Shown piece after piece: positions 50,250-60,640 of a stretch of 64,000 nt of DNA; position 1 is the stretch's first letter; the number at the start of each line of letters is the position of its first letter. The notes beneath the pieces were generated by a model. The model made no database searches. It saw only the letters and a list, made by a program, of their open reading frames with translations, and was not told where the DNA came from. The DNA is from G963677445 sp963678275 (GTDB lineage Bacteria > Bacteroidota > Ignavibacteria > Ignavibacteriales > Melioribacteraceae): assembly GCA_963678275.1 (NCBI GenBank), contig OY782765.1:6758001-6822000 (forward strand). The letters are read 5' to 3'. The translations under genes were made by a program, and so were the position numbers.

Positions 50250-52553
50250 TTATTTGATTAAAATAATTTTTTTTGTATCTGTAAAGCTTCCCGCTTTGAT
50301 TTGCACAACATAAACAGCGCTGCTTAAATCATCGCAATTTAATGGAATTGAATGTGTGCCTGCCCCTAATGTTCTGCTTAAAATAGTTCTTACCTTTTTC
50401 CCCAGTATATCAAATAATTTCAATTCAGTATGGATTTTTGCCGGTAAATCAAATTTTAGCGTTGTTTCAATGTTAAAAGGATTTGGATAGTTTTGGTATA
50501 GAGAATAATCAACCGGACGGGATATCTCAAATTCAAGCGGATCAGTGAAGTTTATCATAGATGATAGATCAGAAATGCCGACACGCCAATAATAATGTTT
50601 ATCATAATCAAGATATTTTATGGAAGCAGAGTTTTTTATTAATTCAGCCGATTGATAATAAATGTCTTGAAAATTGTCATCTGTTGCCAACTGGACAATG
50701 AATGGCGGATTATTAAATCCGGGATCCCAGCTTAATGTAACATTATTCATTAACATTTTTGAGGATGTTGGTGTGAGTTTAATTCTACCTGATTTCAGTC
50801 TGTAAGCACCGCCAAACTGCGAGCCGGCTATTATCCCCTTAGAAGTTTTTTCAATGCAGGTTACTTTTTCGTTATTTAATCCGTAAGAATATTGCGTGGT
50901 TGACAGATCCGAGAGATTGATACTTACAACGTAAGAATATTCTGTTGACATAAGGGCTTCATTTCCTATCATAAGAAAGTTGTTGGTCCGGGAAATATTT
51001 TCCATTAGATCAATATAGTCCCAGGATTCACCCATATCAGAGGATCGTAATATTTCTCTTGGCGTTCTGGAGGTTATATATAATATATTATTATCAATGT
51101 AAACCAATGTTGCAGTTTCCTGATAGGAATTAAATTCTTTTTTTGTCCAGCTGTTTCCGTTATCTAAACTTATATAATAGTCTGAATTATAAGTAAAAAC
51201 AAGTATTCTGGAATCAAAACAGGAAATTGCAGAAATTGATATATATTCCGGTAAACCACCATTCAATAAATTCCACTTATTATCTGAATGAGTTTTTCGA
51301 AACAATCCGTGATCGGTGCCGAGATATACATAGTTTTCGTTCGATGAGATGCATATTGGCGACCGTGATTCCAGTCCATCTGCGCAGTATTGCCAGTTTG
51401 TGCCTCCATTGGTTGAAAGGAGTATGCTTTTTGTAGAGGTATATGCCTTCTTTCCTCCGAAAATATATAACCTGTTATGGGCAAAATATATTTTAAATAC
51501 CGAAAAAATGGATAATGGTAATGGTAACTTAACGAAGTTTTCCCCTTCTTCCCTGAACAAGCCAGCTCCAATGGTCGAAATAAAAAGATGCTCTTTATCT
51601 TCGGCTATATCAGTGATCCAATGATTTGTAATTCCGTTGCTTTTCTCTTCCCATTTAAGTGTGGTTTTCAGCATTCGATAAATTCCGTCCTCTGTCGCGG
51701 CGTAAAGATACTCTTCATCTGATGTCAGAGAGTGAAAGTTCATATTAAATATTTCATGAGAAGTGAGTTGCTGTTTATCGCCACTTAAAGATATTTTGTA
51801 TACTCCGGTATATTGGGATGCGGCAAAAATCCCATCACTATCAACATGGAAGCATTGTAGCTTGCCGTTTATACCGGAATGATATTTCCAGCTTCTGCCC
51901 CAATCAGTACTGCAACTTATATTATTATCTCCATATTTATTAAAGGCATACAATTTGCCTCTGTAACCACTGAAAAATGTAAAGGTATGATCTGTGATTT
52001 CCTGCCAGTCTTCCCCCAAAGTCGTACTCCTGTAAAATCCACTGTTTCCTGAGCCGGGGACATACGCAAGGCAAGTGTAAGCCGAATAAATATATATTTC
52101 TCTCACAGTTTGTAATTCCAGGCCACTGTTAACAGCTTTCCATGAATTACCAAAATCAGTCGATCTTAATATTCCACCATGACCTGATCCGGAAAAAATA
52201 ATACTGTCCAGCGCGCTTACTGCATATATATTACCGGCAATCAGTAGTTGCCAGGATAGATTGTCTTTTAATGTTCTGTACAGACCGGATTCCGTGGCGG
52301 CAAAAATATAATTATCTGAGACGCAAATTTTATTTATTTTTTCACCCGTTAGTCCGCTCAAATTCCATGATTCCCCCGAATTTTTACTGATAAAAATACC
52401 GTTTTCTCCCCCGGCGGCAATATAGCTCCCGTCAGAAGCAACGCTATTTATTGCTCCTCCGTATGGTCCGTTGAATTTTTCCCATTGCCCTAACTGGGCC
52501 TGAGTATCTAAAAATGAAAGAAAAATAATTATTAAAATGATTGTGAATCGCAT
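50250..52553 (-). CDS. Type IX cargo protein with BNR/VPS10-like propeller repeats
   Basis: A 767-aa exported protein: signal peptide (1-20), then about ten blades with the Asp-box pattern S-x-D-x-G-x-S/T-W (SKNSGESWNLS, STDFGNSWKAV, STTLGEDWQE, STDWGRSWKYH, STNGGTNWQY, SLDNGNSWTK, SSDMGESWDY) as in BNR or YCF48-like propellers. A fibronectin-like segment follows, then the sorting domain with YQNYPNPFNIETTLKFDLP and final KKIILIK. The sorting motif reads NPFNI rather than NPFNP. GGAGGG precedes the ATG. Confidence 0.85.
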   Translation of the reverse strand: MRFTIILIIIFLSFLDTQAQLGQWEKFNGPYGGAINSVASDGSYIAAGGENGIFISKNSGESWNLSGLTGEKINKICVSDNYIFAATESGLYRTLKDNLSWQLLIAGNIYAVSALDSIIFSGSGHGGILRSTDFGNSWKAVNSGLELQTVREIYIYSAYTCLAYVPGSGNSGFYRSTTLGEDWQEITDHTFTFFSGYRGKLYAFNKYGDNNISCSTDWGRSWKYHSGINGKLQCFHVDSDGIFAASQYTGVYKISLSGDKQQLTSHEIFNMNFHSLTSDEEYLYAATEDGIYRMLKTTLKWEEKSNGITNHWITDIAEDKEHLFISTIGAGLFREEGENFVKLPLPLSIFSVFKIYFAHNRLYIFGGKKAYTSTKSILLSTNGGTNWQYCADGLESRSPICISSNENYVYLGTDHGLFRKTHSDNKWNLLNGGLPEYISISAISCFDSRILVFTYNSDYYISLDNGNSWTKKEFNSYQETATLVYIDNNILYITSRTPREILRSSDMGESWDYIDLMENISRTNNFLMIGNEALMSTEYSYVVSINLSDLSTTQYSYGLNNEKVTCIEKTSKGIIAGSQFGGAYRLKSGRIKLTPTSSKMLMNNVTLSWDPGFNNPPFIVQLATDDNFQDIYYQSAELIKNSASIKYLDYDKHYYWRVGISDLSSMINFTDPLEFEISRPVDYSLYQNYPNPFNIETTLKFDLPAKIHTELKLFDILGKKVRTILSRTLGAGTHSIPLNCDDLSSAVYVVQIKAGSFTDTKKIILIK

Positions 52554-52821
52554 TTTAATCCCTCCGTTATTTTAATATAAATCATAGACCTTATTTTTCT
52601 GAATAAATTAAAATAGATATCTTTTCTGTCCGGATTGACGTACTCTGACCTGAAAAATACTAAATAACTTAAATAATTGAAATGAATAAAAATTGGGATT
52701 GCAGTAATATTATTCGTTGCGAAGTATAGTAATCAGTATGAAAATAATCTTTGTATAAAACAATCTGTAAGGAGCCTCGTCAAAAAGTATAGTACATTTT
52801 AGAAACAATACATATTGCTGT

Positions 52822-53766
52822 ATGAATGAACATATAAAGCTGATTCTTATGTTAATAAGCCTGCTTACAGGAATAGTTTACCTGGCATCTCTTCATGATC
52901 TCAGGAAAAGGAAAAGGGAGAAATTTCCTGGTAAACTGTATTTGATGGCAACTATATATAATGGTTTTTTATTCTTTACAATAATTTCAAAATACTGGGT
53001 GACAAATATTCTGGGTATATATGACTTCCACAATTATTTTTATTTATGGGACCTGCTTTATTATCTTCAGTCATTCATTTTACTTGCTGTTTTTCTTATG
53101 GCGGCAAGAAATGTAGCCGGATATAAAAATGACTTAAGAACGGGTGAAATTCTCGCGGCATCAACATTTTTTTTTATTGTGCTGTTGATTATTTATTTGA
53201 CCAGTTCACGGGAGAGCTTTTCGGGAATAATACTGGAAAACTTTTTCTTTTATTTCAATATAGGTACTCCTGTATTATATCTTGTTATTATAATTACAAT
53301 TTTCCACCGCGGATTTTTTACCCCGGTAAATGATAGTGAGGGAATAAAAAGGAGTTTCGCTCTTTTTATGTCACTGCCGCATGTTTATGAGCTGTTTATT
53401 ATTTTCTTCAGATTTGTTATACCGTTAGACTATGATCTGAATATATTCGCTTTTTTCGCGACAATGATTTCTCTTAACAGAAATTTATTCCCTCTTTTAT
53501 GGATAAAATTTTCTTTTTCAACCAAAAATAACCTTATCAGCTCAACCAGAGAAGATTGGCAATCACGGGTGAAATTATATAATATTACGAGAAGGGAAGA
53601 GGAGGTTATACGACTATTAATGGAAGGGAAGAGCAATAAGGAAATTGAGGATGAACTTTCACTCTCCATGCATACCGTGAAGAATCATCTTTATAATATT
53701 TACCGGAAACTCCGGGTTAATTCAAGAACCCAGGTGGTAAACAGATTTGTTCATCTGAAAAATTAG
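52822..53766 (+). CDS. Membrane-embedded LuxR-type transcriptional regulator
   Basis: A 314-aa protein. The first ~235 residues hold about seven hydrophobic helices (for example LILMLISLLTGIVYLASL, YLQSFILLAVFLMAA, STFFFIVLLIIYLTS, LYLVIIITIF), with no recognisable sensor family. The C-terminus is a LuxR HTH (TRREEEVIRLLMEGKSNKEI, then ELSLSMHTVKNHLYNIYRKL). It would be a one-component membrane sensor that binds DNA from the membrane. No Shine-Dalgarno site is evident. Stands alone. Confidence 0.88.
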   Translation: MNEHIKLILMLISLLTGIVYLASLHDLRKRKREKFPGKLYLMATIYNGFLFFTIISKYWVTNILGIYDFHNYFYLWDLLYYLQSFILLAVFLMAARNVAGYKNDLRTGEILAASTFFFIVLLIIYLTSSRESFSGIILENFFFYFNIGTPVLYLVIIITIFHRGFFTPVNDSEGIKRSFALFMSLPHVYELFIIFFRFVIPLDYDLNIFAFFATMISLNRNLFPLLWIKFSFSTKNNLISSTREDWQSRVKLYNITRREEEVIRLLMEGKSNKEIEDELSLSMHTVKNHLYNIYRKLRVNSRTQVVNRFVHLKN

Positions 53767-54004
53767 CGTGCCTGGTAAATCTGCCCGTAAGATAACCTGG
53801 TAATGATTTATTATTCGTAAAAAAAAGTCTCATAGTTAATAGGAAATATTTCTCATAAGAAGTAATTGAGAAATTTGCTCCATTGAAAGGCTGCTCAGCA
53901 AAAAAGTAAATTTCCCTCCTGAATGTTCAATAGAACAAATATCACATTTTACAATAGTATTGGTCGCGAAGAAGAAACAATCAATAGAAACCTGGAGGTT
54001 AATT

Positions 54005-55825
54005 ATGAAACGAATTTTCGGAATCTTTTTACTGGTTATGCTGACATCCTGTTCATTTTGGGATTTCGCGGGTTTTGGCCCGAAACCGGAAATAAACTAT
54101 ATTGTAGATATCACCGCTCCTTCAGAGGATATTTTCAAGGTTAATGTTTATGTGGAAAATCTGGAAGAAAAAAATAATATTTATAATTTCGCTGCCACTG
54201 CGCCGGGAACATACCAGGTCCTCGATTTTGGAAAGTATGTAAGCAACTTTAAAGCATTTAACAACAAAGGAGGGGAAATAGGGGTTGAAAAAATATCAAC
54301 CAATCAATATAAAATCTTACATCCCGGGGCTCTGGCCAAGATTACCTACGATGTGGAAGATACTTTTGATTCAGATATTAGGGAAAACCGCGTGGCTCCG
54401 ATGAGCGGCACCGGAATTCAGGATGATTTTATTACCCTGAATACATTTGGCGTTCTTGGATATTTTTCAGATTTGCAATCGGTTCCGGTAAAAGTGCGGT
54501 TGAAATATCCGGAAGGATGGAAATGTGGCACAGCTCTGCTGAATGATGATAAGGGGTGGTATTATGCCGATAATTTTGACCATCTGGCAGATTCTCCCTT
54601 TTTATTGGGAGAGCTTTCAGTTTCGGCAACCGAAATAAACGGCATCGAAGTATCAGTTTTTTGTTATACCGCCGATACGGCATATAACGCTAATAAGATA
54701 CTTGAATTTGCCGGCGATGTTTTAAGATCATCAGAAGAATTTGTCGGGTATGCTCCGGTTACACATTACAGATTTCTGATGGTTTTGATCGGGATGGATA
54801 CCTTTTTAAAAAACCAGTTCAACGGCGCGGGCGCGCTCGAACATTCATACAGTTCACTTTACGTTATGCCCCTTTTCCCCCAGGTTCTTTCTGAATTGAG
54901 GAGCACAATGGCACACGAATTTATGCATATTCTTACTCCGTTGAATCTGCATAGTGAAATAATCCATGAATATAATTTCATGAAGCCTACTCCGTCAAAA
55001 CATGTCTGGCTCTATGAAGGTGTGACAGAGTGGGTTTCTGATATTATGCAGTTGAGATCAGGTATTTTCGATATTGATACCTATTTAAAGTCGGTTTCTG
55101 AGAAACTGGTTGAAAGTGAGAGATTCGATAATGGAATGAGCCTTATCGAACTAAGTTTGAAATCCTTCGAAACAGATGGTTATAACAGTTTTATAAATTT
55201 TTACCTGAAAGGAGCGGTTGTCGCGGGACTCATGGATATCAGACTTCTTGAGCTTTCGGATGGTAAAAAAGGGCTCAGAGATGTTTATGTCGATTTACTC
55301 AAAGAGTTTGGTAAAGATAAACCTTTTCCTGAAAGTGAATTTATTCAGATATTTATAAACAGGACATATCCCGAAATGGAATCTTTTTTTGATAAATATA
55401 TAGGTGGTAATGAAAAACTGCCGGTAAAGGAGTATTACAACAAACTTGGAATAGACTATTATGAAAAAAAAGTTGCCGGAAAGGATGAACCGGTTATCGG
55501 AATTTCGCTGAGTTATGACGCTGACGGGAATGTTATTATTTTTGGCGCTGAAAAGGAAGCGATGAAATTCGGTATAAGAGATCAGGATGTTATTGTTGAA
55601 CTTGGCGGGGAAAAAATAACTCCGCAAAATATAAACAGGGCGCTGAGCTCTCTTAAATCAAGAGGAGTAGGGGCAGAATATAAAATGGTTATAAGTAGGG
55701 GCGGGAAAGAGATAACCATAAATGGAAAAGTATTGCGGAAAGTTTATAAACATCTCTTCGATCCAATGGAAAAATTATCCGACTCGCAGAAAAAACTTCG
55801 TGAGAGCTGGATGAAAAATCTGTAA
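54005..55825 (+). CDS. M61-family metallopeptidase with PDZ domain, lipoprotein
   Basis: A 606-aa exported lipoprotein (lipobox LTSC, Cys 16). Start at 54005 is set by GGAGG (53994-53998) and the signal sequence. An N-terminal beta domain is followed by the catalytic domain with the zinc motif HEFMH in STMAHEFMHILTPL and a downstream glutamate in WLYEGVTEW, then FYLKGAVVAGLMDIRLLEL and a C-terminal PDZ domain (GISLSYDADGNVIIFGAEKEAMKFGIRDQDVIVELGG). Family members are glycyl aminopeptidases. Substrate unknown. Confidence 0.88.
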   Translation: MKRIFGIFLLVMLTSCSFWDFAGFGPKPEINYIVDITAPSEDIFKVNVYVENLEEKNNIYNFAATAPGTYQVLDFGKYVSNFKAFNNKGGEIGVEKISTNQYKILHPGALAKITYDVEDTFDSDIRENRVAPMSGTGIQDDFITLNTFGVLGYFSDLQSVPVKVRLKYPEGWKCGTALLNDDKGWYYADNFDHLADSPFLLGELSVSATEINGIEVSVFCYTADTAYNANKILEFAGDVLRSSEEFVGYAPVTHYRFLMVLIGMDTFLKNQFNGAGALEHSYSSLYVMPLFPQVLSELRSTMAHEFMHILTPLNLHSEIIHEYNFMKPTPSKHVWLYEGVTEWVSDIMQLRSGIFDIDTYLKSVSEKLVESERFDNGMSLIELSLKSFETDGYNSFINFYLKGAVVAGLMDIRLLELSDGKKGLRDVYVDLLKEFGKDKPFPESEFIQIFINRTYPEMESFFDKYIGGNEKLPVKEYYNKLGIDYYEKKVAGKDEPVIGISLSYDADGNVIIFGAEKEAMKFGIRDQDVIVELGGEKITPQNINRALSSLKSRGVGAEYKMVISRGGKEITINGKVLRKVYKHLFDPMEKLSDSQKKLRESWMKNL

Positions 55826-55857
55826 CTGAGCGGATTGAATATAACCGCTGGCTTAGG

Positions 55858-55880
55858 AGCCCGGGTGAATTCCCGGGCTA
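55858..55880. repeat. Strong hairpin after the M61 gene
   Basis: Arms AGCCCGGG and CCCGGGCT around a 6-nt loop. No T-run follows on the plus strand, so it may be a dispersed palindrome rather than a terminator. Confidence 0.6.
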
Positions 55881-55989
55881 AACTAAATAATTAAACCTGT
55901 AAATCAAAAACTAATCAGGATACAGGAAAGGCTGCTTTCAATACAGAATTAAAAATATTTTATGAGCTACGTTTTATTACCGATGCACT

Positions 55990-58002
55990 TTATTTAATCA
56001 GCTTTTTAAGTTTCTCAATTTCATCTCTTAATGAGGCGGCTCTTTCAAATTCAAGGTCTTTCGCGGCTTCGAGCATCTCATTGGTCATCTGTTCGACCAG
56101 ATCCTTTTTCTGAGTATTTGTCATATATTTAATAACCGGTTCGGCAACTTTCAGGAATTCCGATTCATCCTTCTGTTCTTTGGTTCGGACATCGGCGATT
56201 GAGGTGGATGACATTATATCTTCCCTGCTTTTATAAATTGTTTTCGGGGTAATTCCATGCTGTTCGTTATATTCTGACTGGAGTTTCCTTCTTCTGTTGG
56301 TTTCATCAATTGTTTTCTGCATTGAAGCGGTTATACGATCGGCATACATAATTACAATACCATTGACATTTCTCGCGGTCCTGCCCGCTGTCTGCATAAG
56401 AGATCTTTCACTTCTGAGAAAGCCCTCTTTATCGGCGTCAATTATGGCGACGAGTGATACTTCGGGCAGATCGAGTCCTTCCCTGAGCAGGTTTACTCCT
56501 ACCAGAACATCAAAATCGCCGATGCGCAAATCCCTTATAATCTCCACCCTTTCCAGAGCGTCAATATCTGAATGAATATACCTGACTTTAATATTAAGGC
56601 GGTCGAGATAGTCTGTAAGGTCTTCCGCCATTTTTTTTGTGAGAGTAGTTACGAGAGTTCTTTCCTTTTTCTCTACTCTTATTTTAATTTCACCAAGCAG
56701 GTTATCGATTTGTCCTTTAACCGGTCTTATCTGAATTTCGGGATCGAGAAGTCCTGTCGGACGAATTACCTGCTCAACAAAAGAACCTCCCGACTTAATC
56801 AATTCGTAATCACCCGGAGTTGCCGAAACATATACCGCCTGGTTTACCATCCCTTCAAATTCCTCAAATTTAAGAGGACGGTTATCGAGGGCCGAAGGGA
56901 GCCTGAAGCCGAAATTTACCAGAACCTCTTTTCTTGAGCGGTCTCCATTGTACATACCTCTGATCTGCGGAACAGTTACATGCGATTCATCAATGATCAG
57001 CAGATAATCCTTCGGGAAATAATCGAAGAGGCAATAAGGCCGGGAACCTGCGGGACGATCATCCATATGTCTGGAATAATTTTCGATACCGGAACAATAT
57101 CCTATTTCCCTGATCATTTCCATATCATATTTTGTTCTTTGTTCCAGTCTCTGGGCTTCAACATATTTTTCCTCTTTCCAGAAAATTTTAAGCTGCTCCC
57201 TGAGCTCTTCTTCAATTGTTACGAGCGCTTTGTTAACCTGTTCTTTAGTGGTGACAAAATATTTTGCCGGATAAATAGCGATGGATTCAACCTCTTTAAT
57301 GGTGTTGCCCGAAACAGAGTCGATGATTGATATTCTCTCAATTTCATCGCCCCAGAATTCAATTCTTACCGCTTCTTCATATTGGTAAGCGGGTATTACT
57401 TCGACTACATCTCCTCTCGCCCTGAATGTACCCCGCGAAAAATCGACATCATTACGGGTATAATAAATATCTATCAGGTTGCGGAGAAGTTTTTTTCTTT
57501 CAATTTCCTGACCTTTTTTTACAAATAAAATCTGACGGGCATATTCCTGCGGCGCTCCGATTCCATATATCGAACTGACACTTGCAACAATCAGGACATC
57601 CCTTCTTCCCTCAATAAGGGCGGTTGTGGCCTTTAACCTGAGCCTGTCGATTTCTTCATTTACCGAAAAGTCCTTTTCGATGAAAAGGTCTTTCTTTACC
57701 ACGTAAGCCTCCGGCTGATAATAGTCATAATAACTTATAAAAAATTCAACGGCGTTATGTGGAAAAAAAGAACGGAATTCAGAATATAACTGCGCGGCCA
57801 GAGTTTTGTTATGAGATATTATAAGGGTCGGGCGGTTTACCTTTTCAATTATATTGGACATTGTGAAGGTTTTTCCTGACCCGGTTACACCAAGCAGCAC
57901 CTGGTGTTTCTCTTTGTTTTCAAGCCCCCGTATGAGAGCTTCAATGGCAGCGGGCTGGTCGCCTGAGGGTTTATATCCGGAAACTAACTTGAATTTATCC
58001 AT
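55990..58002 (-). CDS. uvrB: Excinuclease ABC subunit B (UvrB)
   Basis: The damage-verification helicase of nucleotide excision repair, 670 aa, full length. Seen: Walker A LLGVTGSGKTFTMSNII, the beta-hairpin region YYDYYQPEAYV, DESH box DESHVTVPQIRGMYNGDR, VLVGVNLLREGLDLPEVSLV and QTAGRTARN, with the C-terminal UVR motif (LEFERAASLRDEIEKLKKLI) that contacts UvrC. Works with UvrA and UvrC, which are not in the window. Monocistronic. Confidence 0.97.
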   Translation of the reverse strand: MDKFKLVSGYKPSGDQPAAIEALIRGLENKEKHQVLLGVTGSGKTFTMSNIIEKVNRPTLIISHNKTLAAQLYSEFRSFFPHNAVEFFISYYDYYQPEAYVVKKDLFIEKDFSVNEEIDRLRLKATTALIEGRRDVLIVASVSSIYGIGAPQEYARQILFVKKGQEIERKKLLRNLIDIYYTRNDVDFSRGTFRARGDVVEVIPAYQYEEAVRIEFWGDEIERISIIDSVSGNTIKEVESIAIYPAKYFVTTKEQVNKALVTIEEELREQLKIFWKEEKYVEAQRLEQRTKYDMEMIREIGYCSGIENYSRHMDDRPAGSRPYCLFDYFPKDYLLIIDESHVTVPQIRGMYNGDRSRKEVLVNFGFRLPSALDNRPLKFEEFEGMVNQAVYVSATPGDYELIKSGGSFVEQVIRPTGLLDPEIQIRPVKGQIDNLLGEIKIRVEKKERTLVTTLTKKMAEDLTDYLDRLNIKVRYIHSDIDALERVEIIRDLRIGDFDVLVGVNLLREGLDLPEVSLVAIIDADKEGFLRSERSLMQTAGRTARNVNGIVIMYADRITASMQKTIDETNRRRKLQSEYNEQHGITPKTIYKSREDIMSSTSIADVRTKEQKDESEFLKVAEPVIKYMTNTQKKDLVEQMTNEMLEAAKDLEFERAASLRDEIEKLKKLIK

Positions 58003-58174
58003 TTTTTAATTTTCTTTTGTCAGATGATAATTTTTTCTTTATTCTGAAACCAGAATGTACTTTTTATAGTTTAGATTGGAAGTAAAAAAAAAGAGAAACT
58101 ACCTCGATTCAGGTTTAATCAATAAATTTTGAAAACAAATACTAATTTACGAAATAATCTTCAAGGAAAAGAAA

Positions 58175-59023
58175 ATGAGAAATATCAGCTACCTTATCAG
58201 TTTTGTTTTACTGACCGGCCTTCTTTTTGGCCAGCAGACAGATTCAACAGCAGGAAAGTGGGTCCCCTCGATGGTTACAGGTGCAAACCTCAGCCAGATA
58301 TCTTTTACCAACTGGGCAAAAGGGGGGGATAATTCAATTTCATGGACACTTTCGGGTAATGTAAAAATGAATTATAAAAGTCCTGTCTGGAATTTTAAAA
58401 ATCAGCTCAACGCGGTTTATGGCCGGACGAAACTTGGTGACGAAGACTTCAGAACAAATGATAATGATATTTACCTTGAAAATGTATTATCATATAAGAT
58501 AGGCTGGGAGGTCGACCCGTTTTTCTCAAATACCGTCAGAACGCAGATTACCAAAGGCTATGATTATACTGATGGCGCCTCGCTCGAAATCGCTGATTTT
58601 TTTGATCCCGGTTATGTTACCCAAAGTATCGGTTTTACCTACGACAAACATGAATACTTTACAACAAGAATAGGACTCGCGTTTCAGGAAACTTTTGCCG
58701 ACAAATTCAGGGCAAAATATACTGACGATGAAGAAACCGCCGATGAAGTTGAAGCGTTCAAATTTGAAACCGGTATTGAGAGCGTTTCAGACGCCGAACT
58801 GACCCTGGATGATAACCTGATATGGAAAAGCAAACTCAGACTCTTTTCAGCTTTTGAAACACTTGATGTCTGGGATGTAAGATTTGATAACCAGTTTACA
58901 GCCAAAGTAAACTCATGGCTGAATGTAAACCTCGGGTTGCTGCTTATATATGAAAAAATTCAGAGCCCGAAAACTCAGTTCAAACAGGCTTTGCAGATTG
59001 GTATAACTTATACGATAATTTAA
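58175..59023 (+). CDS. DUF3078-family exported protein
   Basis: A 282-aa protein with a signal peptide (1-19) and alternating amphipathic strands, consistent with a small outer-membrane barrel. The N-terminal motif NLSQISFTNWAKGGDNSISWTL is the hallmark of DUF3078 proteins, common in Bacteroidota. It ends in an ITYTII strand. AAGGAAAAG precedes the ATG. The stop codons of this gene and dgt are separated by one base, so their transcripts must overlap at the 3' ends. Confidence 0.87.
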   Translation: MRNISYLISFVLLTGLLFGQQTDSTAGKWVPSMVTGANLSQISFTNWAKGGDNSISWTLSGNVKMNYKSPVWNFKNQLNAVYGRTKLGDEDFRTNDNDIYLENVLSYKIGWEVDPFFSNTVRTQITKGYDYTDGASLEIADFFDPGYVTQSIGFTYDKHEYFTTRIGLAFQETFADKFRAKYTDDEETADEVEAFKFETGIESVSDAELTLDDNLIWKSKLRLFSAFETLDVWDVRFDNQFTAKVNSWLNVNLGLLLIYEKIQSPKTQFKQALQIGITYTII

Positions 59024-59024
59024 C

Positions 59025-60293
59025 TCAAACCAGATCGGCAAGATAGCTGAAATCGGGATCGAATAACCTTTTAAAGGTTTTTACCGTGAACGCGTCTGTC
59101 ATACCGGCGATATAATCGCAGATAAGGCGGACGCGTTTTTTTTCATCATCTTGTTCCCTGATAAGCTTGTCGGAAAAATCGGGCAGAAGGTTTTTGGGTG
59201 AATCACCGCCGAGATAGTTATCACAGAGCACTTCGAATACCCTTGAGATCATATAATTCCCTTTGAACTCCATTTGATGAAGCTGGGGTGATAAAAACAC
59301 CAGTTCGACAGAAAGCCTTTTATAAATATTCGCGCGCCTTTTAATTTCTTCATCTATAACCAGTTCATAACGATACCGGTTTGACTTATCACTGAAGAAA
59401 TTTTCTCTTTCCTCAATTTTGCAGGTTTGGATAAAAGTGCCCACGAGAGTTCCGAATCTTCTTTTGTGCTCACCTTTTTTTAGCCATTCGATAATTTCTT
59501 CCACATACCCGGTTTCAACTGTTGAAAGGTTATCCTGGGAATCAAGCCATTTGATAAGTTTTATTATTGTTATAAACCCTGCCGATATACTATCGACGAT
59601 ATCATTTATTGCGTATGAAGTATCATCTGCCCAATCCATTATCTGGCATTCTATTGAGCTGAAACTATTCACTTCTCTGCCGGGTGAAAAATGCTGATAG
59701 AGATCGGCGCCGTCAAAAACAAAATCGAGGTATTTTTCCTGATGATCATAAAGAAAGTGATTTTTGGGATTGTCAAAATGGCGGAAAAGGGATTTATATT
59801 TCAAAACTCCGTCGATAAGAGACCTTGAAGGATTCATGCCCCTTCGGGAATTTTCACCCCGGTAAAATATTTCGGTAAGAAGCCTCAACGTCTGCGCGTT
59901 TCCTTCGAAACCTCCATGTTTTTTCATCAGCTTGTTCAAGGTTCTTTCACCGGCGTGGCCGAAAGGGGGATGCCCGAGATCGTGCGCGAGTGATATGGAT
60001 TCAACAAGATCGGGGTCAATATAAAAATTATCGTTAAAAGGGGAGCGCTCCATTTTTAATAGGTAGTTGCAAATAGAACGTCCTATCTGGGCGACTTCAA
60101 TCGAGTGGGTAAGCCGTGTCCTGTAAAAATCAAATTCTCCGGGGAGGAAAACCTGTGTTTTCCCCTGTAGCCTTCTGAACTCAGATGAATAAATTATCCG
60201 GTCTCTGTCTATCTGAAATATTGAGCGATAATCATCCCGCCTGCTTTCCCTCAGGCGTGTGGTATCAAAATTGGTGTAAAAATTATTCTGCAT
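59025..60293 (-). CDS. dgt: Deoxyguanosinetriphosphate triphosphohydrolase
   Basis: A 422-aa HD-domain enzyme that hydrolyses dGTP (and related dNTPs) to the nucleoside and triphosphate. The metal ligands are visible: H63 in RLTHSIEVAQIGRSI and HD in SLAHDLGHPPFGHAGE (H104, D105), with a later Asp in DWADDTSYAINDIVDS. The N-terminal pattern SEFRRLQGKTQVF is typical. Whether it acts as a dGTPase or a broader dNTPase cannot be read from sequence. No terminator separates it from the convergent DUF3078 gene. Confidence 0.93.
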   Translation of the reverse strand: MQNNFYTNFDTTRLRESRRDDYRSIFQIDRDRIIYSSEFRRLQGKTQVFLPGEFDFYRTRLTHSIEVAQIGRSICNYLLKMERSPFNDNFYIDPDLVESISLAHDLGHPPFGHAGERTLNKLMKKHGGFEGNAQTLRLLTEIFYRGENSRRGMNPSRSLIDGVLKYKSLFRHFDNPKNHFLYDHQEKYLDFVFDGADLYQHFSPGREVNSFSSIECQIMDWADDTSYAINDIVDSISAGFITIIKLIKWLDSQDNLSTVETGYVEEIIEWLKKGEHKRRFGTLVGTFIQTCKIEERENFFSDKSNRYRYELVIDEEIKRRANIYKRLSVELVFLSPQLHQMEFKGNYMISRVFEVLCDNYLGGDSPKNLLPDFSDKLIREQDDEKKRVRLICDYIAGMTDAFTVKTFKRLFDPDFSYLADLV

Positions 60294-60601
60294 CTGAAAA
60301 ATACCTTTCAGTTAAAATTCCTGGTTGAATATAGGAAATCATATAGAAAAATAAAACACCGGTAATAATAATTGGAAAGAATCAAAAGAAAATATTAAAT
60401 AATAATTTCTCCTTGTTCCCGGCTTTATTCTCTGGCGAATATTTCCAGGTATGATAACGAGCGCCTGTTTTGGAAGTGCTGGCACGTTTCGTATTATCTC
60501 AAATTTGTCATAAAAAAACGAAAAACATAAAAATTGAAATTTTTATAAACATTTACAATTGCAGGAAACCGCATAACTACATGAAAAACAACGGGTTAGA
60601 G

Positions 60602-60640
60602 CCCCTCTCCTTAATAAGGAGAGGGGGTGGGGTGAGGTTG
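60602..60640. repeat. CCCCTCTCC hairpin plus GGGGTGAGGTTG tail
   Basis: A 25-bp palindrome, CCCCTCTCCTTA/TAAGGAGAGGGG, followed by GTGGGGTGAGGTTG. The same unit sits inside both MITE-like elements, so this is a solo copy of that core. Confidence 0.75.
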
